Source: Adiantum capillus-veneris
Taxonomy: Eukaryota > Streptophyta > Polypodiopsida > Polypodiales > Pteridaceae
Direction of reading: 5' to 3'
NCBI GenBank assembly: GCA_014529385.2
Contig: CM043944.1
Location: 179,221,240-179,285,239, forward strand
DNA: 64,000 nucleotides
Numbering within the stretch: the stretch's first letter is position 1; each line of letters begins with the position of its first letter. Below are positions 22,532-34,834 of this stretch, one piece after another. A model generated the notes under the pieces. The model had not been told where the DNA came from. It made no database searches and worked only from the letters and a program-made list of their open reading frames with translations. The position numbers were made by a program, and so were the translations under genes.

Positions 22532-25106
22532 CTCAGACAATTTTGTGGATGTAAAATTGGTGCAGAAACTGAGACTGCGGACGCGAAACAGTGACCATGA
22601 GTATCGCGTGACGATGCTCGTGGCAAGAATATGGATGTATGGAATTAGATGGTTCCAAATTTGTCGCTCGAGCTAGCTGACTACTAAAAGAACCTAGATT
22701 TCCACATCATGCGCCTAGATAGAGCAGATGTTATTTTACAAATTCCATGATTTTATGATAAACAAGACTCATTGTATATAGACTATGTACATCACTCTCT
22801 TGTTTTTGTTAAGCAGGACATGCCTCATGTATATGTGTCGCTTTGTAATCACATTTCTGTAAATAATGGTTTTGCAATACCAGTTGTTATTGTTTTGAAA
22901 ATGTATAAAGATACAAAGTCTTTTGATGTTGACTTTTATCAATGTGTACCATCTGCTTGGTTTAATTCATTAGTGCTTGGTACTTCTGTCACTGAATTTC
23001 GTAAAAATGTTTCATGTTGTTGTGTTGAACTTACGGATTCCAATGAATCCAACCTTATCCGAGAAATCATGACTAATTTCAAGGATGTTTCCTCCGATGA
23101 TCTACCTCCTGGCTTGCCGCCTTCGAGAGGACTCATGGCATTGAGTTGGTGGCCGGTAGTCAACCCTTCTCAAAGCAACCCTATCAGTTTAGTAAAACCG
23201 AGGAGGACAAGATTCAGCGGCAGCTGAAAGATTATCTCGATAGAGGGGAGCGACAATGTTACTTTCTCCGAAGAAGGATAACACTATGCGTTTTTGCGTA
23301 GATTACAAGGGGTTGAATAAGCTTACTGTCAAAAACAAGTATCCGCTCCCGCGTATGGGCAATCTGATAGATCGACTCCATGAGGCGTTGTATTTTACGA
23401 AGATAGACCTGCGCTCAGGCTATCACCAAATACGGATCAAACTGGAAGATGTTCCCAAAACGGGTTTCCATACGCGTTATGGTCAGTATGAGTTTTTCGT
23501 CTTGCCTTTTGGTTTGACCAATGCTCCAACCACGTTTCAGCAGATGATGAATAATCTGCTGAGACCATTTTTAGGCAGCTTCGTTGTTGTATTTCTCAAT
23601 GACATCTTGATCTACAGTCGAAGTTTATCTGAGCACTTAGCGTATATACGCAATGTTCTCAAGGTACTGAGAACTGAGAATCTTTATGCTAAGGCTTCTA
23701 ACTGTGAATTCTTTAAGAAAGAGCTTCTGTACTTGGGTCACATCATTACTCACGATGTAATTCGTGTTGACCCTGAAAAGTTGGATAAAGTGCGAAATTG
23801 GCCCATTCTGAAGAATGTGCGCCAAGTGAAGTCCTCTTTAAGCTTTACAAGATTCTTTCGCAAATTTATCAAGGATTACTCTAGAGTTGTTTTGCTCCGC
23901 TTACGCAACTTTTAAAAGGAGGGGTGAAAGGGCCGAAGACTTCAAGTCCTCACCGTAAAGGTAACCCCCCTGTTGTCTGGAATGAGCGTCATCGACGAGA
24001 GCTTTCGGACACTAAAGCACTTGGTGACTATTGCGCCAATATTGCACATTGTGGATCCTAGCAAACCGTTTGTGGTTGAAATGGATGCTAGTGATTATGC
24101 CATTGGTGCGGCGTTATACCAGGATGGACGTCCTGTTGCGTTTGAAAGTAAGAAACTTTCTGACGCTAGGATGCGTTATCCAACGTATGAGAAGGAGCTT
24201 TACGCCGTAGTCCACGCCTTGAGGACATGGCGACACTACTTGTATGGCTCTACGTTTGCTGCATGGACAGACCATCACTCTTTGCGCTATGTCAGGGTGA
24301 TCTCAGAGGTCAGAAGGCTAGATGGGTTGAGCTTATGCAAGAGTTTGACTTTGAGATCTGTTATATAAAAGGATTCAGCAATCGAGTTGCTGACGCACTC
24401 AACAGGATTCCTGAAGTTAATGCCTTGTCTATGGCTGAAATCTCGACGGATTTCTATCTCTCTCTCCGACGGCTATGTCGTTCAGATAGCAATTTTGGCA
24501 ATATATGGAACGAGATCGAAGCGGGGCATGTACAGGCTTGGGTGGTCCGGAGACCCAAGTGAGTCTTGTCGGAGAGACGAGACAACGACAATATTCCATT
24601 AGAGGTGGACTATTGTTCAAAAATGGAAAAGTCTACGTGCCGGAAATCGATGAGGTTCGACAAAGGATTTTGTTTGAATGCCACGATGTTCCTAGCGCTG
24701 GGCACCCAGGCATCCAGAGAACTTTGGCTTTGGTTAAGCAATATTTCTATTGGCCAAGGATGCGCTCTTACATAGAGAGCTATGTGAAGAGATGCGCTCA
24801 ATGTCAAGTCAATAAGGCAGAGCACCTTAAGAAAGCTGACCTGCTACATCCATTGGAAATCCCGAATGCCAAGTGGCAGAGTACTTCCATGGACTTCATC
24901 GTTGGTTTGCCAAATACTAGTCGGGGCAATGACGCCATTTGGGTTGTGGTCGATAGACTCACAAAAATGGGGAAGTTTATACTAACGAAGTCGATAGTAA
25001 AAAGCCACGAGTTCGCGGTAGACCAGCTTTATAAGTTGTATGGTCTGTCAGAGGATATCGTTAGTGATTGAGATACTAAGTTCACTGGCCGATTTTAGCG
25101 AGATGT
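22532..25106 (+). pseudogene. Element D pol, part 1 (protease to integrase)
   Basis: Fragments in order: the linker VSSDDLPPGLPPSRG before RT; RT (23256-23915) with MRFCVDYKGLNKLTVKN and IDLRSGYHQI; and a catalytic box reading FLNDILIYS, so the first of the two Asp residues is Asn. RNase H (23973-24300) has VEMDASDYAIGAAL and YEKELYAVVHALRTWRHYL. Integrase (24505-25071) has a zinc-binding HPGIQRTL...CAQCQVNK, MDFIVGLPNT and VSD. Several frameshifts and stops separate these. The reading is cut at 25106 by the hAT insertion. Confidence 0.9.
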
Positions 25107-25114
25107 GTTTGCTC
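25107..25114. repeat. Target-site duplication GTTTGCTC (left, hAT)
   Basis: Identical to 28480-28487. Eight base pairs is diagnostic for hAT elements. Confidence 0.95.
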
Positions 25115-25129
25115 CAGAGTTACCAGGGA

Positions 25130-25320
25130 ACGGGTATTTCCTTGCTTGGAACGCCGGAACGGCATTCCGGCAGGTCGGCAGTGAATGGAACGCCCCGGAA
25201 CGGACTGCCGTTCCGACAGTCGGGGTCTTACCGGAACGGCCGGCCGGAACGCGTTCGGAACGGGGCCGGAACGGCGGAACGGACGGAGCATCCGGAACGG
25301 CAGAACTGCAACGGATATAA
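25130..25320. repeat. hAT left subterminal GGAACG repeat array
   Basis: A dozen or so GGAACG or CCGGAACGG units, with some inverted CGTTCC or CATTCC, are packed into under 200 bp. Subterminal repeats of this kind bind transposase in studied hAT elements. Confidence 0.85.
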
Positions 25321-25409
25321 ACGGGCAGAAATTTGAAAATTTCTAACGTTTAGAAAACGGGCAGTAAGCCCTCAAAAGCTATATATTGCCAAGCCTTCAC
25401 ACCCTTTTC

Positions 25410-25680
25410 CTTCACAAGCTCTCAAGCTCTCTTGCTCTCAAGCTCTCTTGCAAGTTGCTCTAGCCTCTCAACTTGCAAGCTCTATTGCTCTTGAGTCTCT
25501 AGCTCTCAAGGCTCATTGCTCAAGCTTCAATCTCTCAAGCTCTCAAGCTACCAACTTCCAAGCTCTCAAGCTCTCAACCTACCAAGCTCTCAAGCTCTCA
25601 AGCATCAAGCTCTCAAGCTCTCTCTTGCTCTCGAGTCTCAAGGCTTTAAGCCTCAAGCTCTCTCGAGTCTCCTTCCAATT
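25410..25680. repeat. Degenerate CTCAAGCT repeat upstream of the hAT transposase
   Basis: Many units of CTCAAGCT, CTCTTGCT and CTACCAAGCT fill about 270 bp just before the transposase start. It lies where the promoter or 5' untranslated region is expected. Confidence 0.8.
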
Positions 25681-25697
25681 TCCATCATCTAGATTCC

Positions 25698-27890
25698 ATG
25701 GCCTCTTCTTCTCGTTCAACCCCCTCCGTTCATGCGGGCAACACTCAAAAGGCGAAGGAATGGTCATGGTGGGATGAAGTGACCTCGGAGGGCACCTTGT
25801 CGGCGGCGGGAGGTTCTCGTGCATGGGCATGCAAGCTATGCTCCTACACACGGAAAGGGGGGCATGACAAAGTGAGGGCACACTTTCTTCAAGTGCCGGG
25901 ACATGAGGTGAGATTTTGCTCCAACGTAACCATCGAGAAGAGGAAGGACCTCGAGAAAAAGGATCGGCAATTCAACCACAAAGCCAAGCCCGCACGCAAA
26001 GGTATTGATCCAAAGACCCTCATTTCCCTTCTTCCTCTCTACCCGGTGTAGGTGTTGGTGCATCTTCACAAGGTCCAAAACGTCGCCAAAGGACCCTTGC
26101 CACCTCTTGGGACCCAAAGAAAGGAAGAGGTGGATGCGGCCGTGGCTCGATTCTTCTATCACGACCATATCCCATTTGTCGCGGCGAGGTATGTTCATTG
26201 TTTTATGATTTATCAATCTTCTCTCTCATTTCTTCCGTTATCATCGTTTCCACTTTTTTGATACTAACCTCTTCTATGTTTGATCGAAATAGGTCGGAGT
26301 ATTGGAAAGTCATGGTGCAACGGATAGGAGAGTATGGCACCGGCTATGTGCCGCCATCTTCAGAGGCTCTCCGAACCACCTTGCTCGATCGAGAGAAGGC
26401 TATCGTGGAGCAAGCAACCCTCAACATTCAACGTCTTTGGGCAAAACATGGCGTTTCCCTCATTGCCGACGGATGGAGTGATACAAGGAAGAGATCTATC
26501 CATGGTCTCGTCGCATACTCCAGTGGAGAGATGTACTTTGTGCACACTCATGATGCCACTGAGAGTGGCAAGTCCGCCGATGTCCTCTCTGCAGAGTGGA
26601 CAACGGCCATAGAAACCATCGGTGAGCAACACGTGGTGGCCTTTGTCACAGATGGGGAGGCATCAAACAGGGCAGCAGCAGCTATCATAGAGGGCCACTA
26701 TCGCATGTGACAGTGTGCTTTTGCATGGCACACTGCTTGAACAACCTTCTAAAAGACATCGGCAAGCTAGACTGGATTGCTCCAGTCATTGCTGATGCAA
26801 TGAAGATGGTTACTTTCATCGGCAATCACAACTTGGTTCGGAGTGAGTACCTCAAGAGGTCGGGCGGCAAAGTGCTTCTAAAGTATTCAGATACCCGCTT
26901 CGCATTCAACTTTCTTCTTGTGCGCAGGCTGTCTGAATGTCAAAATGCGGTCCGACAGGTCTTCATCAGTGATGAGTTCACCACCTCCCCTATGCAAAGA
27001 CAGTTGCAGGGATTTTGTGCAAGGATAAGGCAGAGGATCTTGAGTTCTGGAAGGAGCTCAAGAGTCTAGATGCACAGGTAAAACCGGTGGTTCATTTGCT
27101 TCGAGTTCTGGATGGCATGGATCCTTGCATTGGCAAGATTTATGAGACAATGGACCGCATGATTGAGCAGCTTGCACAGCTTGAGCCGAACGCAGAGCGA
27201 TATGAGGAGATCCATGTGCTTTGCAGCTCGAGGTGGAATTCATATGCCTCTCCTTTACACGGGGCAACGTACATGGTGGATCCAGAGTTCCAGGGTGCAG
27301 GGCAAGAGACAGATAGGGAAGTCATGAACCAATTTACAGAGATCTTAAACAAGATGGTTCTAGACAGAGATGGGTGATGCATTGTCAGAGATCAGCTGAG
27401 ATAGTACAGAGAGATGCGGGGGTCATTTGGCAGTCCAGATGCTCAGATTGATCGCAGGAAAATAGGTTCAGTGCTTTGGTGGGAGGACTATGGCTATGAT
27501 GGCCCTGAGCTTCAGAGATTGGCGATCCGTATTCTCAACCAGTCAATTAGTACCTCATGCTTGGAGCAATTGTGGAGTACCTTTAGCCACATTGCTTCCA
27601 AGAAGAGAAATCGACTTGGAGTGGAGAAGGCTAATGATCTTGTCTTCGTCAGCGCAAATTTGAAAATGCTTTGCAAGAGTACAGACAAACAGACAGATCC
27701 TTTTACACAGTGGGAGATGGAGCAAGAGGCTTCTCAGGCGGGTGGAGATGCACATCCACCAACACCAGGTACTTCATCTGTGGCTGAGATCGAGCCGGAC
27801 CTAAACCTCGATGATGAGGAATGGGAGGATGTGCATGATTTACAGCCGGCTACTACGGATTGGGAGGCCTCTCAGGCTAGTGGCTCTTGA
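25698..27890 (+). pseudogene. hAT transposase with BED finger, DUF659 and hATC regions, frameshifted
   Basis: The ATG at 25698 opens a BED-type zinc finger (W-x-W at the start, then ACKLC and HFLQVPGHEVRFC). An intron of 104 bp (26189-26292, GTATGT...AAATAG) joins PFVAA to SEYWK, the usual hAT context. DUF659 follows with LIADGWSD and VTDGEASN (two catalytic Asp), and MAHCLNNLLKDIGKLDW in another frame. CSSRWNSYASPLHGATYMVDPEF and the C-terminal dimerisation segment (RILNQSISTSCLEQLWSTF) follow. Frames change near 26125, 26700, 27030 and 27380, so it is inactive as read. A 50-bp stretch at 26001-26050 could be a second intron or a frameshift. The acidic tail (DLNLDDEEWED) is usual. Confidence 0.92.
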
Positions 27891-28379
27891 GTCTTGAGTC
27901 TTTGCCATTTATCCTTACCTTTTTGTATGGCTGCTTCAGTGCTTGAGCCTTGCCCTCTTTGCCATTTGTAGCTACTAGCATCTTTATGGTATTTGTCACC
28001 TTCAGTCTTTTGGTATTGTGGTCACTGAAGTCTGGTTTGAACTTTGCCCCCCTTTGGTTTTTTTGTAGTACCTTGGCCGCTGGCGGCCCTTGAGGCTTGT
28101 TACTATGTTAGCCATAATTAATTCCAAAGTGTTATCTCTGACTACTACTCTTGCAATTATTTGAGAGCATTGTGTATGTACTATGGGCATTGTGTTTTCT
28201 CATTGTTGTTCATCTGGCTATGTACTTTGAAGTTTGGGCGCCTCACATCCCAATCAAGTCATAATAAGGTTAAATGGTCTTCAAATCGTGTTTTTTGTGG
28301 GTATTAGAGTCAAAGTACTCTAATACTACTTGTATTCAAACACATAACGCTAAAAAAAATAATATTTGGGTGTTTTTTT
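27891..28379. other. hAT 3' non-coding region
   Basis: AT-rich sequence between the transposase stop and the right subterminal repeats. No ORF or motif noted. Confidence 0.7.
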
Positions 28380-28470
28380 AGCCTGCCGTTCCGCGCCGTT
28401 CCCGTTCCGAGCCCATTCCCGTTCCCCCGTTCCGCAGGGAGGCCCGTCGCCGTTTTGTTCCGCGTTCCGG
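28380..28470. repeat. hAT right subterminal CGTTCC repeat array
   Basis: Several CCGTTCC / CCCGTTCC units are the reverse complement of the boxes at the left end, next to the right terminal repeat. Confidence 0.85.
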
Positions 28471-28487
28471 GTAACTCTGGTTTGCTC

Positions 28488-29295
28488 ATCTTCAGACGAA
28501 GTTGAGTATGTCGTCTTCTAACCATCCTGAGCCGACGGACAAACTGAGAGGATGAATCAGATGTTAGAGGACATGTTGAGAGCCTATGTCTCTCACCAGC
28601 AGTCTGATTGGGAAAGGTATCTTTCACAATTAGAGTTTGCCTACAATAGTAGCAAGCACTCTGCTACTAGATTTAGCCCATTCATGCTGATGTATGGATT
28701 TGAGCCTAAATCCCGATTGCTTTTGGCTTAGAGATCGAGTCACTACTTATGCTAATCAAAAGAGATCTCCGAACTGGCTAAGGACAGTATAAGATCGGCT
28801 CGAGATCGAGTCACTACTTATGCTAATCAAAAGAGATCTCCGAGGACTCTAGAGGTGGGACAATGGGTCTATCTGAAGATACCCAAAGATTCCAAGACCA
28901 TGAGAACGGGGAAGCATTATAAGCTTTCAGCTAGATATTCTTAGTCACAAAGAAAATTGGCCAAGTTGCCTATAAACTCGCTCTTCCTTCGGATGTTAGT
29001 GTACATCCAGTGTTTCATGTCAACCGCCTTAAGAGTAAAATTAGGCGAAACCGACGTTGTTGTGTCTATCGAGGAAAATGTATGGAAAGATATGCAAAAT
29101 GAGTATTTCCTCAAGAACCAGAGGCAATTTTATATCATCGTACCCGTCATTCGCGCCAAAAGGCTTATGGCATGTACTTAGTTAAATGGAAAAGTCAATC
29201 TAAAAGGTTCGCCACTTGGGAATCAATTAGAGCTTTGAAAGCTCAGTATCCCCACTTCATTGATGAGGACATCAATGGTTCACAAAGGGGACGTA
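28488..29295 (+). pseudogene. Element D pol, part 2 (integrase C-terminus and chromodomain)
   Basis: The reading resumes after the hAT with TERMNQMLEDMLRAYV, including the catalytic Glu region of integrase, then QLEFAYNSSKHSATRFSPF. A local duplication (GAGATCGAGTCACTACTTATG at about 28732 and 28802) breaks the frame. The end has VYLKIPKDSK, HPVFHVNRLK in another frame, and a chromodomain (YLVKWKSQSKRFATWES). The polypurine tract CACAAAGGGGACGTA (29281-29295) directly precedes the LTR. Confidence 0.88.
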
Positions 29296-30854
29296 TGTTA
29301 TGTCCCGCTCACAGAAGAGGGGATCTAGCCTAGATGCCGTCGGGATGGGCATCCAATGTCCGGGCAGATGTAGTGTGAAACAGGTCAATGTGGCCGGCCA
29401 TTATTATAAAAGGGAGGCAAGGCCTCATTTGCAGTTATCGACCCCCCACTAGCAGAGTGCCAGTGGTTAGCCGGCGAGGCTAGGAGTGTGCGAGGTCACC
29501 TCGAGGAGGTGAGGGGGTGGTATGGGACACTCGGTCTTACAGGCGCAAGCCTACGTCCTGGAACACTGGCCCAGCACGGGGGAGCTGCCGGATTGTGGCT
29601 ATGGTTGTCACGTGGCACATCCAACCCTATGTGTCGGTGGACAAGCTACTTCATAACAAGGGTTCCGTCAATCCAATCAGTCTACATTAGCAAGTGTTTG
29701 GCACTTTTGTGAGTTCTGTCCCAGACCGTGCATGTCCAGACACTTAGTGTAGATGCATATCCTCTGGTTGCACACAGCATGATCATAAGCATTCCCATCA
29801 GAATCCTTCAGGGGGAGTTTCCAGTGCATTTAGCCTATTTTCCCTCTTTTTGACAATTTTCACTTATTATTTTTAAGTGACTTTTGTTAGAGATAGGCAG
29901 GGAAAATTGAGTAAGTTTGTATATAAGCAAAACCTAGACTAGCACTAATTGGCAGAAGAGGCAACAGGAGCCAAGCTCAACAGGCAACTTCTCAAGCAAG
30001 AACCTTGGTGGTTTCCCCTCCAAGCCAAGATCCCATCCCTGGCGATTCCATCAAGCAGTCCTCCCTAGCGTTTTTCATCACATCGCCCTAGCCTCTCAAT
30101 ACTTGGCGTTTTTCAGCAAGTCTCACCGCAAGCAGATCAACATCCCTAGTGTTTTTCCCAAGCCTAGCGTTTCCAGATTTGCAGCATTTAGCAATGGCGT
30201 TTTCAGCAATGAAGCAACATCAGATTCAGCCTTAAAAGACCTGCAGTTTCAGCTCTAAAAGACCATCAGTTTCAGCCCAAAGGAACATCAGTTTTCAGCC
30301 CTAAGACACGCAGATGTTTAGCCATAAAGAGCAGCAAGGGCAGCGTTTTCTTTTGCGTTTTCAGCCGCAGCAGATTTCAGCCCATTAGCGTTTTTGGACA
30401 GCAGATAAGAAGTAGCACATTTCAGCCCTTAGATCGGTTTCGCCGTCTGCGTCGTCGTCATCGACGTAGTCTAGACTTGCATCAGTTTCATGCTTTTGTA
30501 CCAATTTGTGCAATCAATCGTAGACCACTCTCGCCAATGAGAGTGGGGCCTTCGGAGGAGGGTTTTTTTACGTCTCTGGTGTCGTATTCTCTTCTCTCTC
30601 TATCTCTCAGTCTCATACACTTGCACGCACAGTGTCCATTCACTATGTTGTGATCATTGCACCCCCTCATTAAGAACGGAAGGCTCTCCCTTCCATAAGA
30701 ACAAAAAGAAACCTTGTGCACAGTTCGGAGCACTCGTCTTGAGCAAAGTTCAAACATTCATTCCGCTGCACCTTACAATGGTCGGGTGGTTCGTCCGACG
30801 CGTGTCTGTAGGCGGTCCGTGTAGCCGGGAGATCCATTCCCTGGGTTCATTTCA
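29296..30854 (+). repeat. Element D 3' LTR, interrupted by a solo E LTR
   Basis: 29296-29605 and 30783-30854 together make the LTR, ending GGGTTCATTTCA. About 85 bp (29521-29605) have no counterpart in the 5' LTR. Either the 5' copy lost them or this copy gained them. Confidence 0.88.
29606..30777 (+). mobile_element. Solo LTR of family E with ATGGT duplication
   Basis: It runs from TGTCACGTGGCACATCC to CTGCACCTTACA. ATGGT is present at 29601-29605 and 30778-30782. It contains TATATAAGC near 29921, the GCGTTTT series (30060-30400), a GTCGTCGTCATC tract and the hairpin at 30525-30546. Confidence 0.94.
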
Positions 30855-30882
30855 CCGCCATTGTCTCAAACGAGTGGTGTCT
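30855..30882 (-). pseudogene. LINE RT fragment (segment 2)
   Basis: A short strip between element D and the next solo E LTR. On the minus strand it reads LRQWRP, completing the LINE RT motif WRPITLL together with segment 3. Confidence 0.8.
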
Positions 30883-31942
30883 TGTCACGTGACACATCCC
30901 AACCCTATGTGTCCATGGACAAGCTACACCACAACAGGGTTCGGTCAGTAGATGCATATCCTCCGGTTGCACACAGCATGATCATCGGAATTCCCATCAG
31001 AATCCATTAGCATCAGTTAGGGAAATTTTCCAGTGCATTTAGCCTATTTTCCTATTTATTGGGATTTTCACTTATTATTTTTAAGTGACTTTCCTACAAA
31101 AGTACGTAGGGCAATTTTGCTAAGTTTCTATATAAGCAAACCCAAGTTAGCACTTTCTGGCAGAAGAGGCAGCAAGAGCACCTTGCTCAACAGGCAACTT
31201 CTCAGCAAGACCAACCCCCGCGGCTACTCTGGCGTTTTCTCCACAGAAGACCTAGCGTTTTTGCATCAGATCAGCCTTGGCGATTTGTGCACAGCAGATC
31301 AGCCCCGGCGTCATCACGACACAGCAGATCACCCTAGCGTTTTTGCATTTGCAGAACCCCGGCGATAGAAGGACCAATTTCAGCCCCTGGCGTTTTTGGA
31401 TTTCAGCAGCAAATTAAGACCGGCATTATTCACCTAAAGTGTAGCAGATTCAACCCGTAAAGACCATCAATTTTCAGCCCTAAGAAACCTCATTTTTCAG
31501 CCAAGAAAACGCAGCCAAAACAGTCATTTTGAGCCACCGAAACAGTCCCGAAATTCAGCGATTAGAAAATCTCAGATTTCAGCCATCGTCGTCGTCATCG
31601 TCATTGTCGTGGTCGTCATCGTCGTCGTCATCGGCATAGACCAAGTTGCATAGTCCATTGCATACGCATTGTACACCTTTGTGCAATCAAAGAATAGACC
31701 ACTCTCGTCGACGAGAGTGGGGCCTTCGGAGGAGGGTTTTACAACCTCTCGGGTGTCGTATCTCTTCTCTCTCCTTCTCTCAGTCTCATTCACTTGCACG
31801 CACAATCCAATCACTTTGTTCGTGACCACAGCACTCTACAAGACGGAAAGCTCTCTCTTTCCCTAAGGAACTAAAAGGAACCTTGAGCAATAAAGATCAC
31901 TAATCTTGAGAAAATACAACATTCATTCCGCTGCACCTTACA
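30883..31942 (+). mobile_element. Solo LTR of family E with TGTCT duplication
   Basis: It runs from TGTCACGTGACACATCC to CTGCACCTTACA. TGTCT is present at 30878-30882 and 31943-31947. TCTATATAAGCAAACCC lies near 31128. The long GTC/ATC tract is at 31585-31640. A 22-bp perfect palindrome (arms CCACTCTCG and CGAGAGTGG) is at 31699-31720. Confidence 0.95.
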
Positions 31943-32095
31943 TGTCTCCTCCCTTCGGTATAAGAAATATAAGGCCTAAACACATCGACCTCGGCATAAG
32001 ACCTGTATCAAATATATCCTCATAGCATCTCAAAAGCCACAGCCGTACAACCTCTAGTGAGACCATCATCACCTGGCCAAGAGGAATGGGCTAGA
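31943..32095 (-). pseudogene. LINE RT fragment (segment 1)
   Basis: The minus strand reads LWLLRCYEDIF and CLGLIFLIPKGG, the standard LINE RT start before RPITLL. A long CT tract borders it on the upstream side of the LINE. Confidence 0.85.
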
Positions 32096-32136
32096 TGGGA
32101 TTGAACAATGGAACTGTTCGTTGTTGTTGAGCGTAT

Positions 32137-32138
<2 letters not shown>

Positions 32139-32201
<63 letters not shown>

Positions 32202-32209
32202 CCCCCCCC
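32139..32209. repeat. (CT)n followed by a C run
   Basis: A pure CT tract of about 60 bp, then TA and nine C. The flank to 32427 is C-rich and unassigned. Confidence 0.95.
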
Positions 32210-32427
32210 GGGCCTTACTTCCCCTCGCTGCCCTCCTCACCTCATGCCTGCCTGCAAACTCCCTCCCTCCCACGTTGCTTTCCCTTGACCTTGCTCACCT
32301 AAACTAACCCCCCCCTCCCCCCTTTCTCTGCTGACCGTACCTGTTGATTAGTTTTCTACTCGCCCCCCTCACCATTGACATGTCTTCTTTCTCCTCCACA
32401 ACAACAAACTGATGGAGACTCTTGCTC

Positions 32428-32556
32428 CGCCAACGGAACTACGTCGGGCCGTGTCGACTCGATTTAATTGTGATTTGATTCTATGAAGTGTTTTAAGTGA
32501 ATCTCTCTCTCGTGTCACGACAGATTCTAGACTTGGGGTGTCCAAGTTTGTTACAA
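32428..32556 (+). repeat. Family B LTR fragment (3' part)
   Basis: It matches the end of the B LTRs: CCG-CAACGGAACTACG-CGGGC, GAAGTGTTTTAAGTGAATC, and GACTTGGGGTGTCCAAG to TTTGTTACA. The rest of the LTR is absent. Confidence 0.8.
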
Positions 32557-32599
32557 CTTCTAGCTATGATGTTCAACCCGTGTTATGTGTGAGGGCCTA

Positions 32600-33545
32600 C
32601 CCAAGACTAGGAGTTTGTCAACTATCATGCCTATCCTAAAGGTAAGAGACCCTATGGAGTCTGGGAACTAACGTACTATTATTATCGGTCACACATTAGC
32701 ACGGTTGTATGCCTACATTCTCGAGCAGTAGTTGAGCAGATGGACAGAGAGACAAGGTATATGAGCAGCAGGACAAACAGGTTTTAGGAGGGGTTTCTCT
32801 ACTCTTGCCCACATCCTGACTCTGTGATCCATTATCGAGGAGGGTAGGTCACATTTGAACCAGTTATATTGTAGCTTTGTGGACTTCCGTAAAGCATTTG
32901 ATATTGTACCTAGAGCTAGATCGATACGGCAATTGTACCCACAAAGCTCATATGGGGGATTATGGCTTTATACAGATCAGTTGTGGGGCAGGTACGCACT
33001 CCAGATTTGTTTCCTACATTGTTTGATATGTATGTAGATGAGGTTTCGGATTACATCACGAGACTAGGGGACAGAGGAGCACAGCTAGCAAGAACATGGA
33101 TCCCACTTTTGTTATATGCTCATGATATTGTGTTGATTTCTAACTTCCCCGAGGGAATGCAGCGCCATTTGGATGCCTTACATGTGTTTGCGGTGGATGG
33201 TGGATTGTCTGTCAACCTTGGTAAAACCAAGGTTATAGTGTTAAACACCACACTGTAGTGGGTCAGGAGGTTAGCTCCCACATTTACTTCTGGGCAAGAG
33301 ATTGTGGAGTGTACAGATGCATAAACATATCTGGGGGTAGTTTTCCATGGGCCAATATTTTAGATGAGGAGAGCAGCAGAGGTTAGATTGACTAGCGCTT
33401 ATGAAGACTTGAGAGGATGTGATCGTAGGTTCAATTTCAGGAACCTTGAACAAAAATTTGGCTTTTTGATACTCTGGTGACTTCAGCTATGATGTATGGG
33501 GTGCAGATTTGGGGGTCCTTAGTTGTTTGTCACGGAAGAGCTGGC
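32600..33545 (+). pseudogene. LINE ORF2 reverse transcriptase fragment, plus strand
   Basis: It reads AAGQTGFRRGFSTLAHILTL, then CSFVDFRKAFDIVPRA, VGQVRTPDLFPTLFDMYVDEVSDYI and LLLYAHDIVLIS, where the catalytic YADD box is YAHD. HLDALHVFAVDGGLSVNLGKTKV follows. Stops and frame changes occur throughout, and part of the palm before DLFPTLF is missing. It is a second LINE, in the opposite direction to the one split across 5.9-32.1 kb. Confidence 0.92.
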
Positions 33546-33629
33546 AGTACTAATGGATGGAAAGGCCTTTGATATCTATGATTTCCTGGCTGATTAGAGA
33601 CAAGGCTTCAGTACCTCATGAGATTATTG

Positions 33630-34300
<671 letters not shown>

Positions 34301-34339
<39 letters not shown>

Positions 34340-34426
34340 TTGGGCTTCTTGTTTTCCCATTCTTCTTCTTCTTCTCTGCATTCCCTTCGTATTTTTGCGT
34401 CTCGTTGCTGCATATTTAAATGTGTC

Positions 34427-34468
<42 letters not shown>

Positions 34469-34555
34469 TTGGGCTTCTTGTTTTCCCATTCTTCTTCTTC
34501 TTCTCTGCATTCCCTTTGTATTTTTGCGTCTCGTTGCTGCATTTTTAAATGTGTC

Positions 34556-34622
<67 letters not shown>

Positions 34623-34704
34623 CGGGCTCCCCGAATTCTTCCTCGTATTCTTTGCATTCCCCTTGTATTTTTGTGTCTCTTTGCTGCATATAAACACGTC
34701 AAGT

Positions 34705-34739
<35 letters not shown>

Positions 34740-34834
34740 CTCGGGCTCCCCGAATTCTTCCTCGTATTCTTTGCATTCCCCTTGTATTTTTGTGTCTCTT
34801 TGCTGCATATAAACACCTCAAGTTTCTCTCTCTC
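34301..34834. repeat. Minisatellite of four ~115-150-bp units with (CT)n or (CT)n(CA)n
   Basis: Two units start ACCTTGGGCTTCTTGTTTTC (about 34337 and 34465). Two diverged units start CCTCGGGCTCCCCGAATTC (about 34620 and 34739). All run through GCATTCCCTT, TATTTTTG, TCTC and TTGCTGCAT, then a CT tract. Element F is inserted in the last CT tract. Confidence 0.92.

Larger units (their letters stand above)
25115..28479 (+). mobile_element. hAT transposon (DUF659 type), 3,365 bp, inserted in element D integrase
   Basis: The terminal inverted repeats read CAGAGTTACC and GGTAACTCTG. They are flanked by the exact 8-bp duplication GTTTGCTC, and the D integrase reading resumes after it. The ends are dense in GGAACG boxes, in opposite orientation at the two ends. 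A decayed transposase lies inside. I see no large internal deletion, so this is a once-autonomous copy. Confidence 0.95.
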
